From Paenibacillus catalpae (GTDB taxonomy: Bacteria > Bacillota > Bacilli > Paenibacillales > Paenibacillaceae), in assembly GCF_900112695.1 (NCBI RefSeq), contig NZ_FOMT01000002.1, forward strand, positions 1,102,492 through 1,166,491: a stretch of 64,000 nucleotides of DNA. The letters run 5' to 3'. The notes under the pieces were generated by a model. That model was not told the origin of the DNA and did not search any database. It was given only the letters and a program-made list of their open reading frames with translations. The translations under genes and the position numbers were made by a program. How positions within the stretch are numbered: position 1 is the stretch's first letter; each line of letters begins with the position of its first letter. Of this stretch, positions 1-8,737 are shown piece by piece.

Positions 1-17
1 TATTGGAGGTCAAACAA

Positions 18-458
18 GTGAAAATCAGCAGCCGCTTCTCCATAGCGGTTCATATTTTATCGCTGCTTGAAATTTCGAAGGATGCCCATAACACCTCAGA
101 ATGGATTGCCGGCAGCGTAAATACGAACCCCGTTATCATCCGCAGACTATTGGGACAGCTCAAGAAAGCTGGACTTGTCCAGGTCCGGGCAGGTACCGGC
201 GGTGCTTATCTGACGAAGGAAATGAGCGAGATTACATTGCTGGAGATTTTCCGGGCAGTGGATGTTGTTGAGGAAGGACAGTTGTTTCATATCCATGAGG
301 AGCCTAATCCGGAATGTCCGGTTGGAGCAAGTATTCAGGTTGTTCTGGAGCTTGTTCTGAAGAAGGCGCAGCATGCGATGGAGGGTGTCCTCTCGGAAAT
401 TACGCTGGAAGACCTCGTCGCGGATTTGATAAGAAATAATCAAAACCAATCGAAGTAA
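18..458 (+). CDS. Rrf2-family transcriptional regulator, YwnA-like
   Basis: A 146-residue Rrf2-type winged-helix DNA-binding protein. The start is the GTG at 18, with GGAGGT at 5-10 as ribosome binding site; a TTG at 3 lies inside that site and is less likely. The N-terminal half carries the Rrf2 helix-turn-helix (SRFSIAVHIL, then NTNPVIIRRLL and a GTGGAYL wing). Only one cysteine (ECPVG) is present, so the three-Cys Fe-S cluster of IscR/NsrR is missing, as in B. subtilis YwnA. The next gene is a YwnB-like oxidoreductase, the same pairing as ywnA-ywnB in B. subtilis, so it probably controls that gene. The ligand is unknown. Confidence 0.85.
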   Translation: MKISSRFSIAVHILSLLEISKDAHNTSEWIAGSVNTNPVIIRRLLGQLKKAGLVQVRAGTGGAYLTKEMSEITLLEIFRAVDVVEEGQLFHIHEEPNPECPVGASIQVVLELVLKKAQHAMEGVLSEITLEDLVADLIRNNQNQSK

Positions 459-684
459 GAATGGCTTCACAATTCTTTAAGCGAATGCTTACGAAGTAAG
501 AATGGCTTCACAATTCTTTGAGCGAATGCTTACGAAGTAAGAATTGCTTCACAATTCTTTGAGCGAATGCTTACGAAGTAAGAATTGCTTCACAATTCTT
601 TAAGCGAATACTTACGAAGTAAGAATTGCTTCACAATTCTTTGAGCGAATGCTTACGAAGTAAGAATTGCTTCACAATTCTTTG
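452..684 (+). repeat. 41-bp tandem repeat array (5 full units plus a partial) between ywnA-like and ywnB-like genes
   Basis: Units start at 452, 493, 534, 575, 616 and 657, exactly 41 bp apart; the last is cut at about 684 and runs straight into the AGGAGG (687-692) of the next gene. Each unit has GAAGTAAGAATTGCTTC followed by ACAATTCTT, then a linker with GCGAATGCTTAC. In RNA, GAAGUAA can pair with UUGCUUC, or AAGAAUUG with CAAUUCUU; the two hairpins overlap and exclude each other. Units 1 and 2 carry a T-to-G change that weakens both. Each unit junction also contains ATG CTT ACG AAG TAA, a four-residue mini-ORF. The core is shared with arrays at 29977-30142 and 52227-52452. There are no unique spacers, so this is not CRISPR. 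Confidence 0.95.
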
Positions 685-699
685 TAGGAGGATATCATA

Positions 700-1335
700 A
701 TGAAAATTGCAGTTGTAGGTGCTACAGGTAAAGCAGGTCAATTGGTTGTCAAAGAGGCGCTCGGCAGAGGGCATGAAGTAACGGCGGTTGTACGTAATCG
801 TTCCAAGGTAACGACGGAAGGCGTTCAAGTAGTTGAAAAAGAGGTTTTTGATCTGAAGGGTGCCGATCTGCAGGGCTTCGACGTTGTTGTAAACGCCTTT
901 GGCGCACCGCTTGGCCAAGAGCAGCTTCATGTGACGGCCGGCAAAGCATTGATTGATGCTTTATCCGGATCGGATACACGCCTGATCGTCATCGGCGGGG
1001 CAGGCAGCTTGTACGTGGATGAAGCGAAAACTATTCAGCTCTTTAATACACCGGAATTCCCGGAGATGTTCCTTGCTACGGCGAAGAGCCAGGGGCAAAA
1101 TCTCGAGGAACTGAAGCAGTCGGCAGGTCTGAAATGGACCTTCATCAGCCCTTCCGCCTTCTTTGATCCGGAGGGCAAGCGTACCGGCGCGTATACAAAA
1201 GGGAAAGATCATCTGCTCGTCAATTCGAAGGGCAACAGCTATGTCAGTTATGAAGACTTTGCGATTGCAGTCGTTGATGAGATCGAGAATGCACAGCATG
1301 TGAACGAGCGTTTCACACTGACATCCGAGAACTAA
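700..1335 (+). CDS. NAD(P)-binding Rossmann-fold oxidoreductase (YwnB-like, atypical SDR)
   Basis: A 211-residue cytoplasmic protein with an N-terminal dinucleotide-binding strand-loop-helix, GATGKAGQ at residues 8-15. It has the general shape of the NmrA/YwnB group of atypical short-chain dehydrogenases (VVRNRSK loop, later GGAGSLYVD and FISPSAFFDPEG segments). The classical YxxxK active site is not obvious, so the catalysed reaction is unknown. AGGAGG at 687-692 gives a clear start. It lies downstream of the Rrf2 regulator, with the 41-bp repeat array filling the whole gap, and ends just before a strong terminator. Confidence 0.8.
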   Translation: MKIAVVGATGKAGQLVVKEALGRGHEVTAVVRNRSKVTTEGVQVVEKEVFDLKGADLQGFDVVVNAFGAPLGQEQLHVTAGKALIDALSGSDTRLIVIGGAGSLYVDEAKTIQLFNTPEFPEMFLATAKSQGQNLEELKQSAGLKWTFISPSAFFDPEGKRTGAYTKGKDHLLVNSKGNSYVSYEDFAIAVVDEIENAQHVNERFTLTSEN

Positions 1336-1344
1336 TAAATAGAG

Positions 1345-1390
1345 AGAGGCTGCTCCCTTCATCCTAATGATGAGGGGGGCAGCCTCTTTA
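1345..1390. terminator. Bidirectional intrinsic terminator
   Basis: AGAGGCTGC at 1345-1353 pairs with GCAGCCTCT at 1379-1387, extended by TCCC/GGGG. T-rich flanks on both sides suit the convergent genes ending at 1335 and 1394. Confidence 0.8.
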
Positions 1391-1393
1391 TCG

Positions 1394-2653
1394 TTATAGC
1401 AAAGCGCCTCGTGTTTTCAAGTGGCGGTACAACATAATGGAAATACCTGAACAGAGCAAGGCACAAACCCCAATAAAGATATACCCCGCTTGAAGACCGG
1501 CAATTAGGCCGGCAGTCGGATGACTATCATCCGCGAATCCGTCCTTGAACAGCTCAATGATAAGTCCGATCAGGTAATTCCCCGCAACCGTTGCAACTCC
1601 CATCAAGGTCACCGTAAACGTAATGGCCGTATCACTTTCATTCGAATAACGCTTCGCGATGAGAGCCATAACCGTCGGATACATCGGTGCGATGCCAATG
1701 CCGGCTGCAGCGAATAAGAATGCGCCAGGTTCTCCGATGATGATGGCGGCAATCGAGCAAATGCCAGACATGCCTGAGAACACGATGAGCGACATCGTAT
1801 AGCCGATTTTATCCGTAACGGGACCTAGAACAAGCCTCGCAATCGTAAAGCAGAGGAAGAAGGCAGACAGCATACCTGCCGAAGCATCACTGCTCCATCC
1901 ATATGCTTTTTCCAAAAAGTTAACGAGCCAGCTTCCGATCGACATCTCGGACACTACGCCGAGGGAAAGGACGGCTACCAGCAGCCATGCGGCTTTATCC
2001 CGTACATATTCCCGCAGCGACAGGCGTTCGCCTTGTTGCACTTCTTGTCTTGGCGCTTTAGAGAATACAGTTGGAATCATCGGCAGCAGGGTCAGCGACA
2101 GCATCAGGCAATACATTCCCCGCCAGCCAAGCTCTGAGCCAAATAGGTGAACGCCCATCAGATTAGCGGCCAGAAGAGGGGCGACAATGGAGCTTAGCCC
2201 GTAGAAGAAATGCGCAAGGTTCATCATCGTGCCGGTATTGCGGGTGAAAATTTGCGCGGCAAGAATCGCAAGAGCGATTTCAAGTAGGCCGTTGCCGATG
2301 TACATGAAGAAGTAGGACAGTACCATCGTTGAATAACTGATAGAGAAATAGAGGCAGAAGCCGGATACGACCATCGAGCCGAAAGCGATAAGGGTCGTCA
2401 GCTTGATGCCAATCTTTTTGACCAGCCAGCCCGTAAAGCTGCAGGCGATCAAATAGCCCAGCGAATTAAGGGCCAGCAGCATGCCGATCTGCGCCTCATT
2501 CAGGGAGAAGTCGGCCTGCATGCGGGGAATAGCGGGACCTTTAATATTTTCCGAGAAGCCAAATATTAGAAATCCGCCAAATACGACGGCTAAGAGCAGC
2601 GTATGGTTGCTGAACAAGGAACGCTTAGTCCTTGCTTCTAGCTCAGTTTGCAT
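1394..2653 (-). CDS. Major facilitator superfamily transporter
   Basis: About 419 residues from an ATG at 2653 preceded by AGGAGG in the minus-strand reading; a longer reading upstream lacks such a site. The protein is almost wholly hydrophobic with about 12 predicted membrane spans, an N-terminal half starting near LLLAVVFGGFLIFGFSENIKG and a short cytoplasmic tail. The cytoplasmic loop SFTGWLVKKIGIKL after the second span is the MFS A-like motif. It resembles fucose/hexose-permease-like and efflux MFS members, but substrate and direction cannot be read from sequence. It is monocistronic, with sbcD divergent on the other side. Confidence 0.8.
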   Translation of the reverse strand: MQTELEARTKRSLFSNHTLLLAVVFGGFLIFGFSENIKGPAIPRMQADFSLNEAQIGMLLALNSLGYLIACSFTGWLVKKIGIKLTTLIAFGSMVVSGFCLYFSISYSTMVLSYFFMYIGNGLLEIALAILAAQIFTRNTGTMMNLAHFFYGLSSIVAPLLAANLMGVHLFGSELGWRGMYCLMLSLTLLPMIPTVFSKAPRQEVQQGERLSLREYVRDKAAWLLVAVLSLGVVSEMSIGSWLVNFLEKAYGWSSDASAGMLSAFFLCFTIARLVLGPVTDKIGYTMSLIVFSGMSGICSIAAIIIGEPGAFLFAAAGIGIAPMYPTVMALIAKRYSNESDTAITFTVTLMGVATVAGNYLIGLIIELFKDGFADDSHPTAGLIAGLQAGYIFIGVCALLCSGISIMLYRHLKTRGALL

Positions 2654-2823
2654 GTTGTCCTCCTGTATTTGATATCTATTCTGTCTATGAAGTCCGTCTA
2701 CTAATGTACCATTGTTCGGGCCTTCGGGAAATATTTTCAGGAAGGAAAATGAAGGCGAAAAGCGAATATATGTACGGTTATGGGTATGAGAGTACACGAG
2801 TAGTGGAAGGGAATGTTCATAGA

Positions 2824-3993
2824 GTGAAATTTTATCATACTGCAGACTGGCATTTAGGCAAGCTTGTGCAGGGTGTATATATGACGGAAGACCAGCGTTA
2901 CGTGCTGGAACAATTTGTGCGCGCAGTAGAAGAAGAACGGCCGGATGCGGTCATTATTGCGGGTGATCTGTACGACCGGGCTATTCCGCCTACGGAAGCG
3001 GTTGATCTGCTGGATGAATTGCTGGAGAAAATCGTTGTCGGGCTGGATACGCCGGTGCTTGCGATATCCGGCAATCATGACAGTCCTGACCGGATCGACT
3101 TCGGGACGGCCATGATGGAGAGCCGGGGGCTTCATATTGCCGGCAGGCTGAGACCCGAGCTTAAGCCGGTTGTGCTTAAGGATGCCGAAGGCGAGGTTCA
3201 TGTTCATCTGGTGCCTTATGCCGACCCTGCCCAGGTAAGGCTGACGTTTGAAGATGAAACGATCCGGACGCATGATGAGGCGATGCGGGCCATTACGGGA
3301 CGGATTGCTGCGCAGATGGATCCGGCCGCAAGACATATCGCGGTAGGACATGCTTTCGTTACGGCAACAGGCGCGGCGGAGCCCAATACAAGCGATTCGG
3401 AGCGCCCGTTATCTATAGGTGGAGCTGAGCATGTGCGGGCGGAATATTTTGCGCCATTTCATTATACCGCGCTGGGGCATCTGCATCAGGCGCATTTTGT
3501 CGGCAGCGAAAAAATTCGTTACGCGGGCTCGCCGCTCAAATATTCGATCTCCGAGGAGCATCACAATAAAGGCTATCTGGTAGTAGAAATGGACGGGGAC
3601 GGGAACGTCGCCATTGAGAAGCGCGAGCTGAAGCCTCTTCGGGATATGCGCCGGATTGCCGGACCAATCGAGGAGATTGAGACACATCCGGTTTGCGAGG
3701 ATTATGTGTTTGTTACGCTGCTGAATGATAATCCCGTTTTATTCCCGATGGAAAAGGTAAGAGCGGTCTATCCGAATGCACTTCATGTGGAGCGCAGGGT
3801 TACGGCAGTGCGCGGTGCCGGTGAGGAAGCAGGCTCATCGGAGGAAGCTGTGCGCAGAAGTGAAGCGGATCCGATCAGCCTCTTCGAATCCTTCTATATG
3901 GAAGTGAAAGGCGTACCGCTGGATGAGCCGAAAAAGAGGCTGTTTACCGATACCTTTGGCGGACTGCTGAGAGAGGAGGGGGAAGCCGGATGA
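2824..3993 (+). CDS. sbcD: Exonuclease subunit SbcD (Mre11-like metallophosphoesterase)
   Basis: Nuclease subunit of the SbcCD complex, which cleaves hairpins and DNA-protein adducts. From the GTG at 2824 it reads MKFYHTADWHLGK, the usual SbcD N-terminus, giving 389 residues. Metal-binding phosphoesterase motifs appear in order: DWH (8-10), AGDLYDR, GNHDSPDR, VGHAF and ALGHLH. The weak site GGAAGGG at 2805-2811 serves this start; an in-frame ATG at 2749 behind AGGAAGG would add 25 residues and cannot be excluded. It overlaps sbcC by four bases (ATGA), implying translational coupling. Confidence 0.92.
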   Translation: MKFYHTADWHLGKLVQGVYMTEDQRYVLEQFVRAVEEERPDAVIIAGDLYDRAIPPTEAVDLLDELLEKIVVGLDTPVLAISGNHDSPDRIDFGTAMMESRGLHIAGRLRPELKPVVLKDAEGEVHVHLVPYADPAQVRLTFEDETIRTHDEAMRAITGRIAAQMDPAARHIAVGHAFVTATGAAEPNTSDSERPLSIGGAEHVRAEYFAPFHYTALGHLHQAHFVGSEKIRYAGSPLKYSISEEHHNKGYLVVEMDGDGNVAIEKRELKPLRDMRRIAGPIEEIETHPVCEDYVFVTLLNDNPVLFPMEKVRAVYPNALHVERRVTAVRGAGEEAGSSEEAVRRSEADPISLFESFYMEVKGVPLDEPKKRLFTDTFGGLLREEGEAG

Positions 3994-6900
3994 GACCTCT
4001 CAAAATTACGATGACGGCCTTTGGCCCATACCGTGACTCAGAGATCGTAGATTTCAGCGAGCTTGGCCAGCATCGGCTGTTTGTTATCTCCGGCAGTACA
4101 GGAGCAGGCAAAACAACGATTTTTGATGCCCTCTGCTTTGCGCTGTACGGCACGGCAAGCGGTGAAGACCGTTCGGAGCCTCGCATGCTCCGAAGCCATT
4201 TCGCGGATGATGAGAAGCATACGTCGGTGGAGCTGGATTTTGCCGTGGGGCGTCGCATGTTTCGGGTATTCCGTCAGCTTCCTCACCGGAAGGGGACGAA
4301 TAAAAGCGAGACGGGCGGCAAAGCCGAGCTGTATGAACTGACGGACGGTGAAGCTGTTCCGGCTGTGGACCGGTTTATGGTCGGGGACGTAAACGCGAAG
4401 CTCGAGACGATCATTGGTCTGACGAAGGAGCAGTTCAATCAGATTGTGATGCTGCCGCAAGGCGAATTCCGCAAGCTGCTCACTTCGGACACGGACAATA
4501 AAGAAGAGATTTTGCGCCGGATTTTCCGGACGGAGCTGTATCAAAGGCTTGAGCTTCGCTTCCAGCAGCAGAACCGGGAGCTTGGCGATGCGCTGAAGGA
4601 AGCCAAGCTCAGCGTAGGCCACTTTATGAAGCAGGCAGCGGACAATCTGCCGCGCAGAGAAAATAGTCTGTTTGCCCAGACGCTGACGCAGGAGCTTTAT
4701 AATGCCGCTCAGCTGTCAGAAGCACTGGAACAGGAGATTGCCTATTACCGTCAGCTCATGGCGGAAGGGGAATCGGGCAAGCGCGAGCTCCAGCGGCAGC
4801 TGGAGGAGCAGGAGCTGGCGCTGCAAGGCGAGCTGGCGCTGCAGGCGCGGTTTGTTGAGCTTTCCGGCGAGCGGGCGAAGCAGGAACGGCTTGCGGCGCA
4901 GAGCGGCGAGCATGCGGAGAAGGAACGCCGGCTCTTGCTCGCGGAGCGAGCGGCGCTGCTTGCGCCGTACGCGGAGCAGGCGGGCCGCGCGGAGCGGGAT
5001 GCCGCGGCGAAGCAGCAGGCCCGCGATATGCGGCGCCAGGCGGCGGAGGCCGCGAAGGAGGCTCTCGCGGCAGCCGAGGAGCGCCATCGCCGCGAGGAAG
5101 AGCGCGGCGGGGAGCGGCAGGCGGCGGAACGCGAGCTGCACCGGCTCGCGGAGCTGGCGCCGGCGGTGCAAACGCTGGAGGCGCAGCGCGTAGCGGTAGA
5201 GCAGCTTGCGGCCGCGGAGAAGAATGGCGCTGCGAAGCTGTCATCAGCGGAAGCTTTGATCGCCGAAGCGAAGGAAGCAAAGGCAAGTCTTGCAGCGCAG
5301 CTCAAGTCGATTGAGGGTGCTGTCGAGCTGCTGCCCGGCGTGACCGAGCAGAGAAATCAGGTTGTGCAGACAGGCAAGTATATTTCCAAGCTGATTGAGC
5401 TGGAGAAGGATCTTGCCTCCTATTCTTCAGTAATCGAAGAACGGGCGTCGTTGCTTGCCCAAATCCGGGAGGAGCATGATCGGCTGGAACGCAGCTGGAT
5501 TGAAGGACAGGCGAGTCTCTTGGCAGCCCATCTTCATGACGGTCAGCCCTGTCCGGTCTGCGGCAGCCAGGAGCATCCCGGCAAAGTTGTTGCGGTGGAA
5601 GCCGTGCCGTCACGGGAACAGCTTCAACAGGCGAAGGAGCAGCTGTCCCGCTATGAACGCGAGCTGAACGATGCGAAGCTGCAGGCAGCAGCTGCACGTT
5701 CAAGCTGGGAAGGAAGCGCAGCGGAGCTTGCGGAGTACGGAGCTGTTGCTTCCGGGCTTGCCGAGCAGCAGGCTGAACTTAGGAAACGCTGGAAGCAGCT
5801 GAACGAGGAAGCGGAACGGCTTCAGCTTCAGGTTGAGCAAGGAAAGCAGCTGAAGCAGCGCGCGGAAGAGATCGAACAGAAGCTTGAGCAGCTTCAGCAG
5901 GCGAAGGATAAGCTGCAGGCAGAGCAGCAGCAGATTGCGGTGGAGAAAGGTGCCAAGCAGTCGGCGCTGGAGAAGGAGCTTGAGCGTATTCCGGAGGAGC
6001 TTCGCTCGCCTCAGCGGATGGAGCTGCGTTTGAAGCAGCAGCGCGTCTTGACGGAATCGCTTGCCGCGGTCTGGAAGGAAGCTCGGGATCAACTGCTCCG
6101 GATGCGTGCCAAGTTCGCTGAAGAACAGGCGCATGCGGAGCAGACCGAGCAGCAGCTGACAGAAGCCCGCAACAATGCAAGTCTTTCAGCGAAGCGTTTC
6201 GAGGAAGAACTCGAGAAAGCGGAATTTGGCTCCGTGGATGACTTCCGGGATGCACATATGCCGGATCAGGACAGGCATGCGCTGAAGCATCAGATCGAAA
6301 CGTACAAGACTGCGCTTGCAGCCGTGAAGAAACGGATAGAAGAGCTGGAATCTGAGCTTTCGGATAAGCAGCAGGCCGATATAGAGGCTATGAAATCGGC
6401 TATATCTGATCTGAAGCTGCGAATCGAAGCTGCCGCTAATGCCCTTCAGATAGCATCCCGGTTCGCCGAGGATGCCGGCAAGCTGAAGACCGCCATCGAT
6501 CAGGCAGCAGGCAGGGTGAAGGAGCTGGAGGCGAAGCTCGAGCAGGTACTTGATCTGTATCAGATGCTTAAGGGAGACAATGCACTCAAAATTTCATTCG
6601 AACGTTATATTCTGATTGAATACTTGGAGCAAATTTTGCATGCCGCAAACGAACGGCTACGTCATTTGTCCGGTGGACAATTTGTACTGCAGCGGAGCGA
6701 TCGGCTCGAAACGCGCGGCAAGCAAAGCGGGCTTGGTCTTGATGTGTACGATGCCTATACCGGGCAGAACCGTGATGTGAAGACGATGTCCGGCGGTGAG
6801 AAGTTTAATGCCTCGCTGTGTCTCGCGCTTGGCATGACCGATGTCATTCAGTCCTATCAAGGCGGCGTCTCCATCGAGATGATGTTTATTGATGAAGGGT

Positions 6901-7082
6901 TTGGCTCGCTGGATGAGGATTCTCTCAACAAAGCGATTGAGGCGCTGGTTGATTTGCAGCGTTCCGGCCGCATGATTGGCGTGATCTCTCACGTGCAGGA
7001 GCTGAAGCAGGCGTTCCCTGCTACTCTTGAGGTTTATAAGACGAAGGAAGGATACAGCCGCACATCCATTTCTGTAAAATAA
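3990..7082 (+). CDS. sbcC: Exonuclease subunit SbcC (Rad50-like ATPase)
   Basis: 1030-residue SMC-like ATPase partner of SbcD. Walker A GSTGAGKTT is at residues 35-43. Long coiled coils flank a zinc hook with CPVC (C521, C524), which dimerises the arms. The C-terminal head carries the ABC signature SGGEKFNASL and Walker B MMFIDEGFGSLDED. Length is typical of Bacillus/Paenibacillus SbcC. The first coiled-coil arm (about 4,880-5,180) is distinctly richer in GC and Arg/Ala/Glu than the rest, which creates long spurious frames on both strands. It is the second gene of the sbcDC operon. Confidence 0.95.
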   Translation: MRPLKITMTAFGPYRDSEIVDFSELGQHRLFVISGSTGAGKTTIFDALCFALYGTASGEDRSEPRMLRSHFADDEKHTSVELDFAVGRRMFRVFRQLPHRKGTNKSETGGKAELYELTDGEAVPAVDRFMVGDVNAKLETIIGLTKEQFNQIVMLPQGEFRKLLTSDTDNKEEILRRIFRTELYQRLELRFQQQNRELGDALKEAKLSVGHFMKQAADNLPRRENSLFAQTLTQELYNAAQLSEALEQEIAYYRQLMAEGESGKRELQRQLEEQELALQGELALQARFVELSGERAKQERLAAQSGEHAEKERRLLLAERAALLAPYAEQAGRAERDAAAKQQARDMRRQAAEAAKEALAAAEERHRREEERGGERQAAERELHRLAELAPAVQTLEAQRVAVEQLAAAEKNGAAKLSSAEALIAEAKEAKASLAAQLKSIEGAVELLPGVTEQRNQVVQTGKYISKLIELEKDLASYSSVIEERASLLAQIREEHDRLERSWIEGQASLLAAHLHDGQPCPVCGSQEHPGKVVAVEAVPSREQLQQAKEQLSRYERELNDAKLQAAAARSSWEGSAAELAEYGAVASGLAEQQAELRKRWKQLNEEAERLQLQVEQGKQLKQRAEEIEQKLEQLQQAKDKLQAEQQQIAVEKGAKQSALEKELERIPEELRSPQRMELRLKQQRVLTESLAAVWKEARDQLLRMRAKFAEEQAHAEQTEQQLTEARNNASLSAKRFEEELEKAEFGSVDDFRDAHMPDQDRHALKHQIETYKTALAAVKKRIEELESELSDKQQADIEAMKSAISDLKLRIEAAANALQIASRFAEDAGKLKTAIDQAAGRVKELEAKLEQVLDLYQMLKGDNALKISFERYILIEYLEQILHAANERLRHLSGGQFVLQRSDRLETRGKQSGLGLDVYDAYTGQNRDVKTMSGGEKFNASLCLALGMTDVIQSYQGGVSIEMMFIDEGFGSLDEDSLNKAIEALVDLQRSGRMIGVISHVQELKQAFPATLEVYKTKEGYSRTSISVK

Positions 7083-7086
7083 TAGG

Positions 7087-7116
7087 TTGACACCTTTGCG
7101 GAACAAGCCGTATAGT
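7087..7116 (+). promoter_or_regulatory. Predicted sigma-A promoter upstream of secreted coiled-coil gene
   Basis: TTGACA (7087-7092), 18-bp spacer, TATAGT (7111-7116). It lies four bases after the sbcC stop codon. An intrinsic-terminator-like hairpin follows only about 30-80 bases after the expected start of transcription, before the next gene. Confidence 0.65.
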
Positions 7117-7154
7117 GAAAGAACATATGCGGCAGCATGATCTTATCGAACGGG

Positions 7155-7203
7155 AAGCACCCTTCGAACCAGCCTTACGGCTTGGTTTGGAGGGTGCTTT
7201 TTT
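7155..7203 (+). terminator. Intrinsic terminator (sbcC terminator or attenuator of the next gene)
   Basis: AGCACCCT (7156-7163) pairs with AGGGTGCT (7191-7198), with an inner AACCAGCC/GGCTTGGTT stem and a run of six T. It sits between the promoter at 7087-7116 and the start codon at 7258, so it either ends sbcC read-through or attenuates the downstream gene. Confidence 0.75.
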
Positions 7204-7257
7204 GCGTTTTCGGCTAGACTGCCGCTATGAACATTAAAGACAGGAGGAATGATACGC

Positions 7258-8073
7258 ATGAAATTTCGAATGCCGATAGCTGTGCTCCTATTAGCTGTCC
7301 TGCTTTCTGCCATTCTTCCGGCAGCTGTTACGGAAGCGGCGGTTAATATGCTGTCTTCTACGGCACAGAAGCAGTTCGACAAGACGAAAGCAGGCATGAC
7401 CTCAACTGACGCCGCCAAGCTGCAGGCATCGTATCAAAGCTTCGTCCAGCAGCAGAATTCGATTGCGGCGCAGGATACGCGCATCAAGTCGGCGAGCAAG
7501 GCCAATGATGACAAGGAATCGGAGCTGCGGCAAAAGATTCGTACTATTGACAAGGCCAAGCTGGAGGCGCTGGAGAGGAAGGTTGCGCAGCTGAAAAATG
7601 CATACCAGCCCTTATTTAATCAGTACGCTGCTGCGCAAGCAGAATTAAAGGCGGCAAGGAAATACGGCATTAAGGAGCTGACAGCGGCCGTTCAGCTAAA
7701 AGTGGATTTATTCGAGATCTCCGTAAAGAGTGCCAAGGAGGAAATACGCGCGGCGCAAGCTGCGCTCACTTCTGCAAAAGCAGCGGCAAACGATAAGATG
7801 AAGCGGCTGCGAGGCCAGCTCGACGCCATAACGGAGGAGGAGAAGCGCATATCCGTGGAGAAATCCGCAATCAGCCAGCTCAACAAACAGAAATCGGAAG
7901 AATGGAGCGATCTGCTGTACGCGCTGCGCAGCTACGACGGGAAAACCTCTATCCGTTCGCTTGCTACTCTCAACGGTATTGCCAAGCAGATCGCAGACCG
8001 TCAAGTAAAGATTGAAGGTTGCGAGAAGAAGATTGCGGAGGTTAATAAAACCGTTTCTAATCAGCTCTCGTAA
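7258..8073 (+). CDS. Secreted coiled-coil protein of unknown function
   Basis: 271 residues from the ATG at 7258, ten bases after AGGAGG (7242-7247); an ATG at 7249 is too close to that site. A typical signal peptide (MKFRMPIAVLLLAVLLSAILP) ends near TEAA. The mature part is almost all charged/alanine-rich helix (for example RTIDKAKLEALERKVAQL), predicted coiled coil, with one cysteine near the end. No catalytic motif is visible. Its helical layout resembles cell-wall-associated or peptidoglycan-hydrolase-regulating coiled-coil proteins, but no family can be assigned. Confidence 0.7.
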   Translation: MKFRMPIAVLLLAVLLSAILPAAVTEAAVNMLSSTAQKQFDKTKAGMTSTDAAKLQASYQSFVQQQNSIAAQDTRIKSASKANDDKESELRQKIRTIDKAKLEALERKVAQLKNAYQPLFNQYAAAQAELKAARKYGIKELTAAVQLKVDLFEISVKSAKEEIRAAQAALTSAKAAANDKMKRLRGQLDAITEEEKRISVEKSAISQLNKQKSEEWSDLLYALRSYDGKTSIRSLATLNGIAKQIADRQVKIEGCEKKIAEVNKTVSNQLS

Positions 8074-8100
8074 AACAGGAATGCTGTCTGCTAGAGTAAT

Positions 8101-8136
8101 CGAAAGAAGAGGCTGCCCGGGCAGCCTCTTCTTTCG
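8101..8136. terminator. Bidirectional intrinsic terminator, perfect palindrome
   Basis: Two perfectly complementary 18-base arms meeting at CCCGGG. It separates the convergent genes ending at 8073 and 8145. Confidence 0.85.
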
Positions 8137-8144
8137 ATTTGTTG

Positions 8145-8663
8145 CTAAATTGTCGATTGCGCAGCAGCAGAGACAAGACCTATAATGACTAAGCCGGCTG
8201 TTCCAAGCACGATCAGTCCGTTAAGCACAATGCCGATAATGGCAAACACTTTGCGGCGGTTTTTCTGTACGGCGCCAACGATGCCGAGAATCAGACCAAT
8301 AAGGGCAACACCGATGGAAGCGATAATACATAGTCCGGCAATCATGATGGACACGAATTCAGACGGAAGCGAATTTTCTCCTTCGATGCCTTCAATCTCG
8401 TTCAGGAAGCCTTGAGCGTCGCCGGCTACACCGCTGACAAATACAGATGCGCTGATAATGGCTCCAACGACAAGGAGCACGGTGACGAGAGCCAGAATGA
8501 ATGAAGCGATGCCAAGGCCCGATTGCTTCATCGGTCCGTCTTCTTTTATCGGAGAGAACGGATTGGAAGGCCTTGATGCATAGGGATTTTCATATGGCTG
8601 CTCGGGATTAGTGGATGAGCCGTTATGCGGATCTGGCTGCGTTGAATTGCGCGGTTCTTCCAA
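8145..8663 (-). CDS. DUF4190-like small membrane protein
   Basis: 172 residues beginning with a TTG codon (8661-8663), ten bases after AAAGGAG in the minus-strand reading. The first 45 residues are Pro/Asn/Ser-rich and soluble. Next come a hydrophobic GIASFILALVTVLLVVGAII span, a Gly/Glu-rich loop, and two further spans around IMIAGLCIIASIGVALIGLILGI and IIGIVLNGLIVLGTAGLVII separated by basic QKNRRK. This layout matches DUF4190-type proteins. Function unknown. It is divergent from the DUF423 gene at 8738. Confidence 0.65.
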   Translation of the reverse strand: MEEPRNSTQPDPHNGSSTNPEQPYENPYASRPSNPFSPIKEDGPMKQSGLGIASFILALVTVLLVVGAIISASVFVSGVAGDAQGFLNEIEGIEGENSLPSEFVSIMIAGLCIIASIGVALIGLILGIVGAVQKNRRKVFAIIGIVLNGLIVLGTAGLVIIGLVSAAAQSTI

Positions 8664-8737
8664 GAAAGATCGACTCCTTTGTAATAAGTGGATTTACTTG
8701 TAAGATTATACACAAACATGAAAGGGATGAAAATAAG

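Noticed and set aside
452..684. CRISPR array
   Set aside because: Repeats are directly tandem with no unique spacers, the units contain diverged copies, and no cas genes are present.
4702..5305. Long open frames on other frames and the opposite strand inside sbcC
   Set aside because: They arise from the GC-rich Arg/Ala coding of the SbcC coiled coil; there are no ribosome binding sites and the products are low-complexity.
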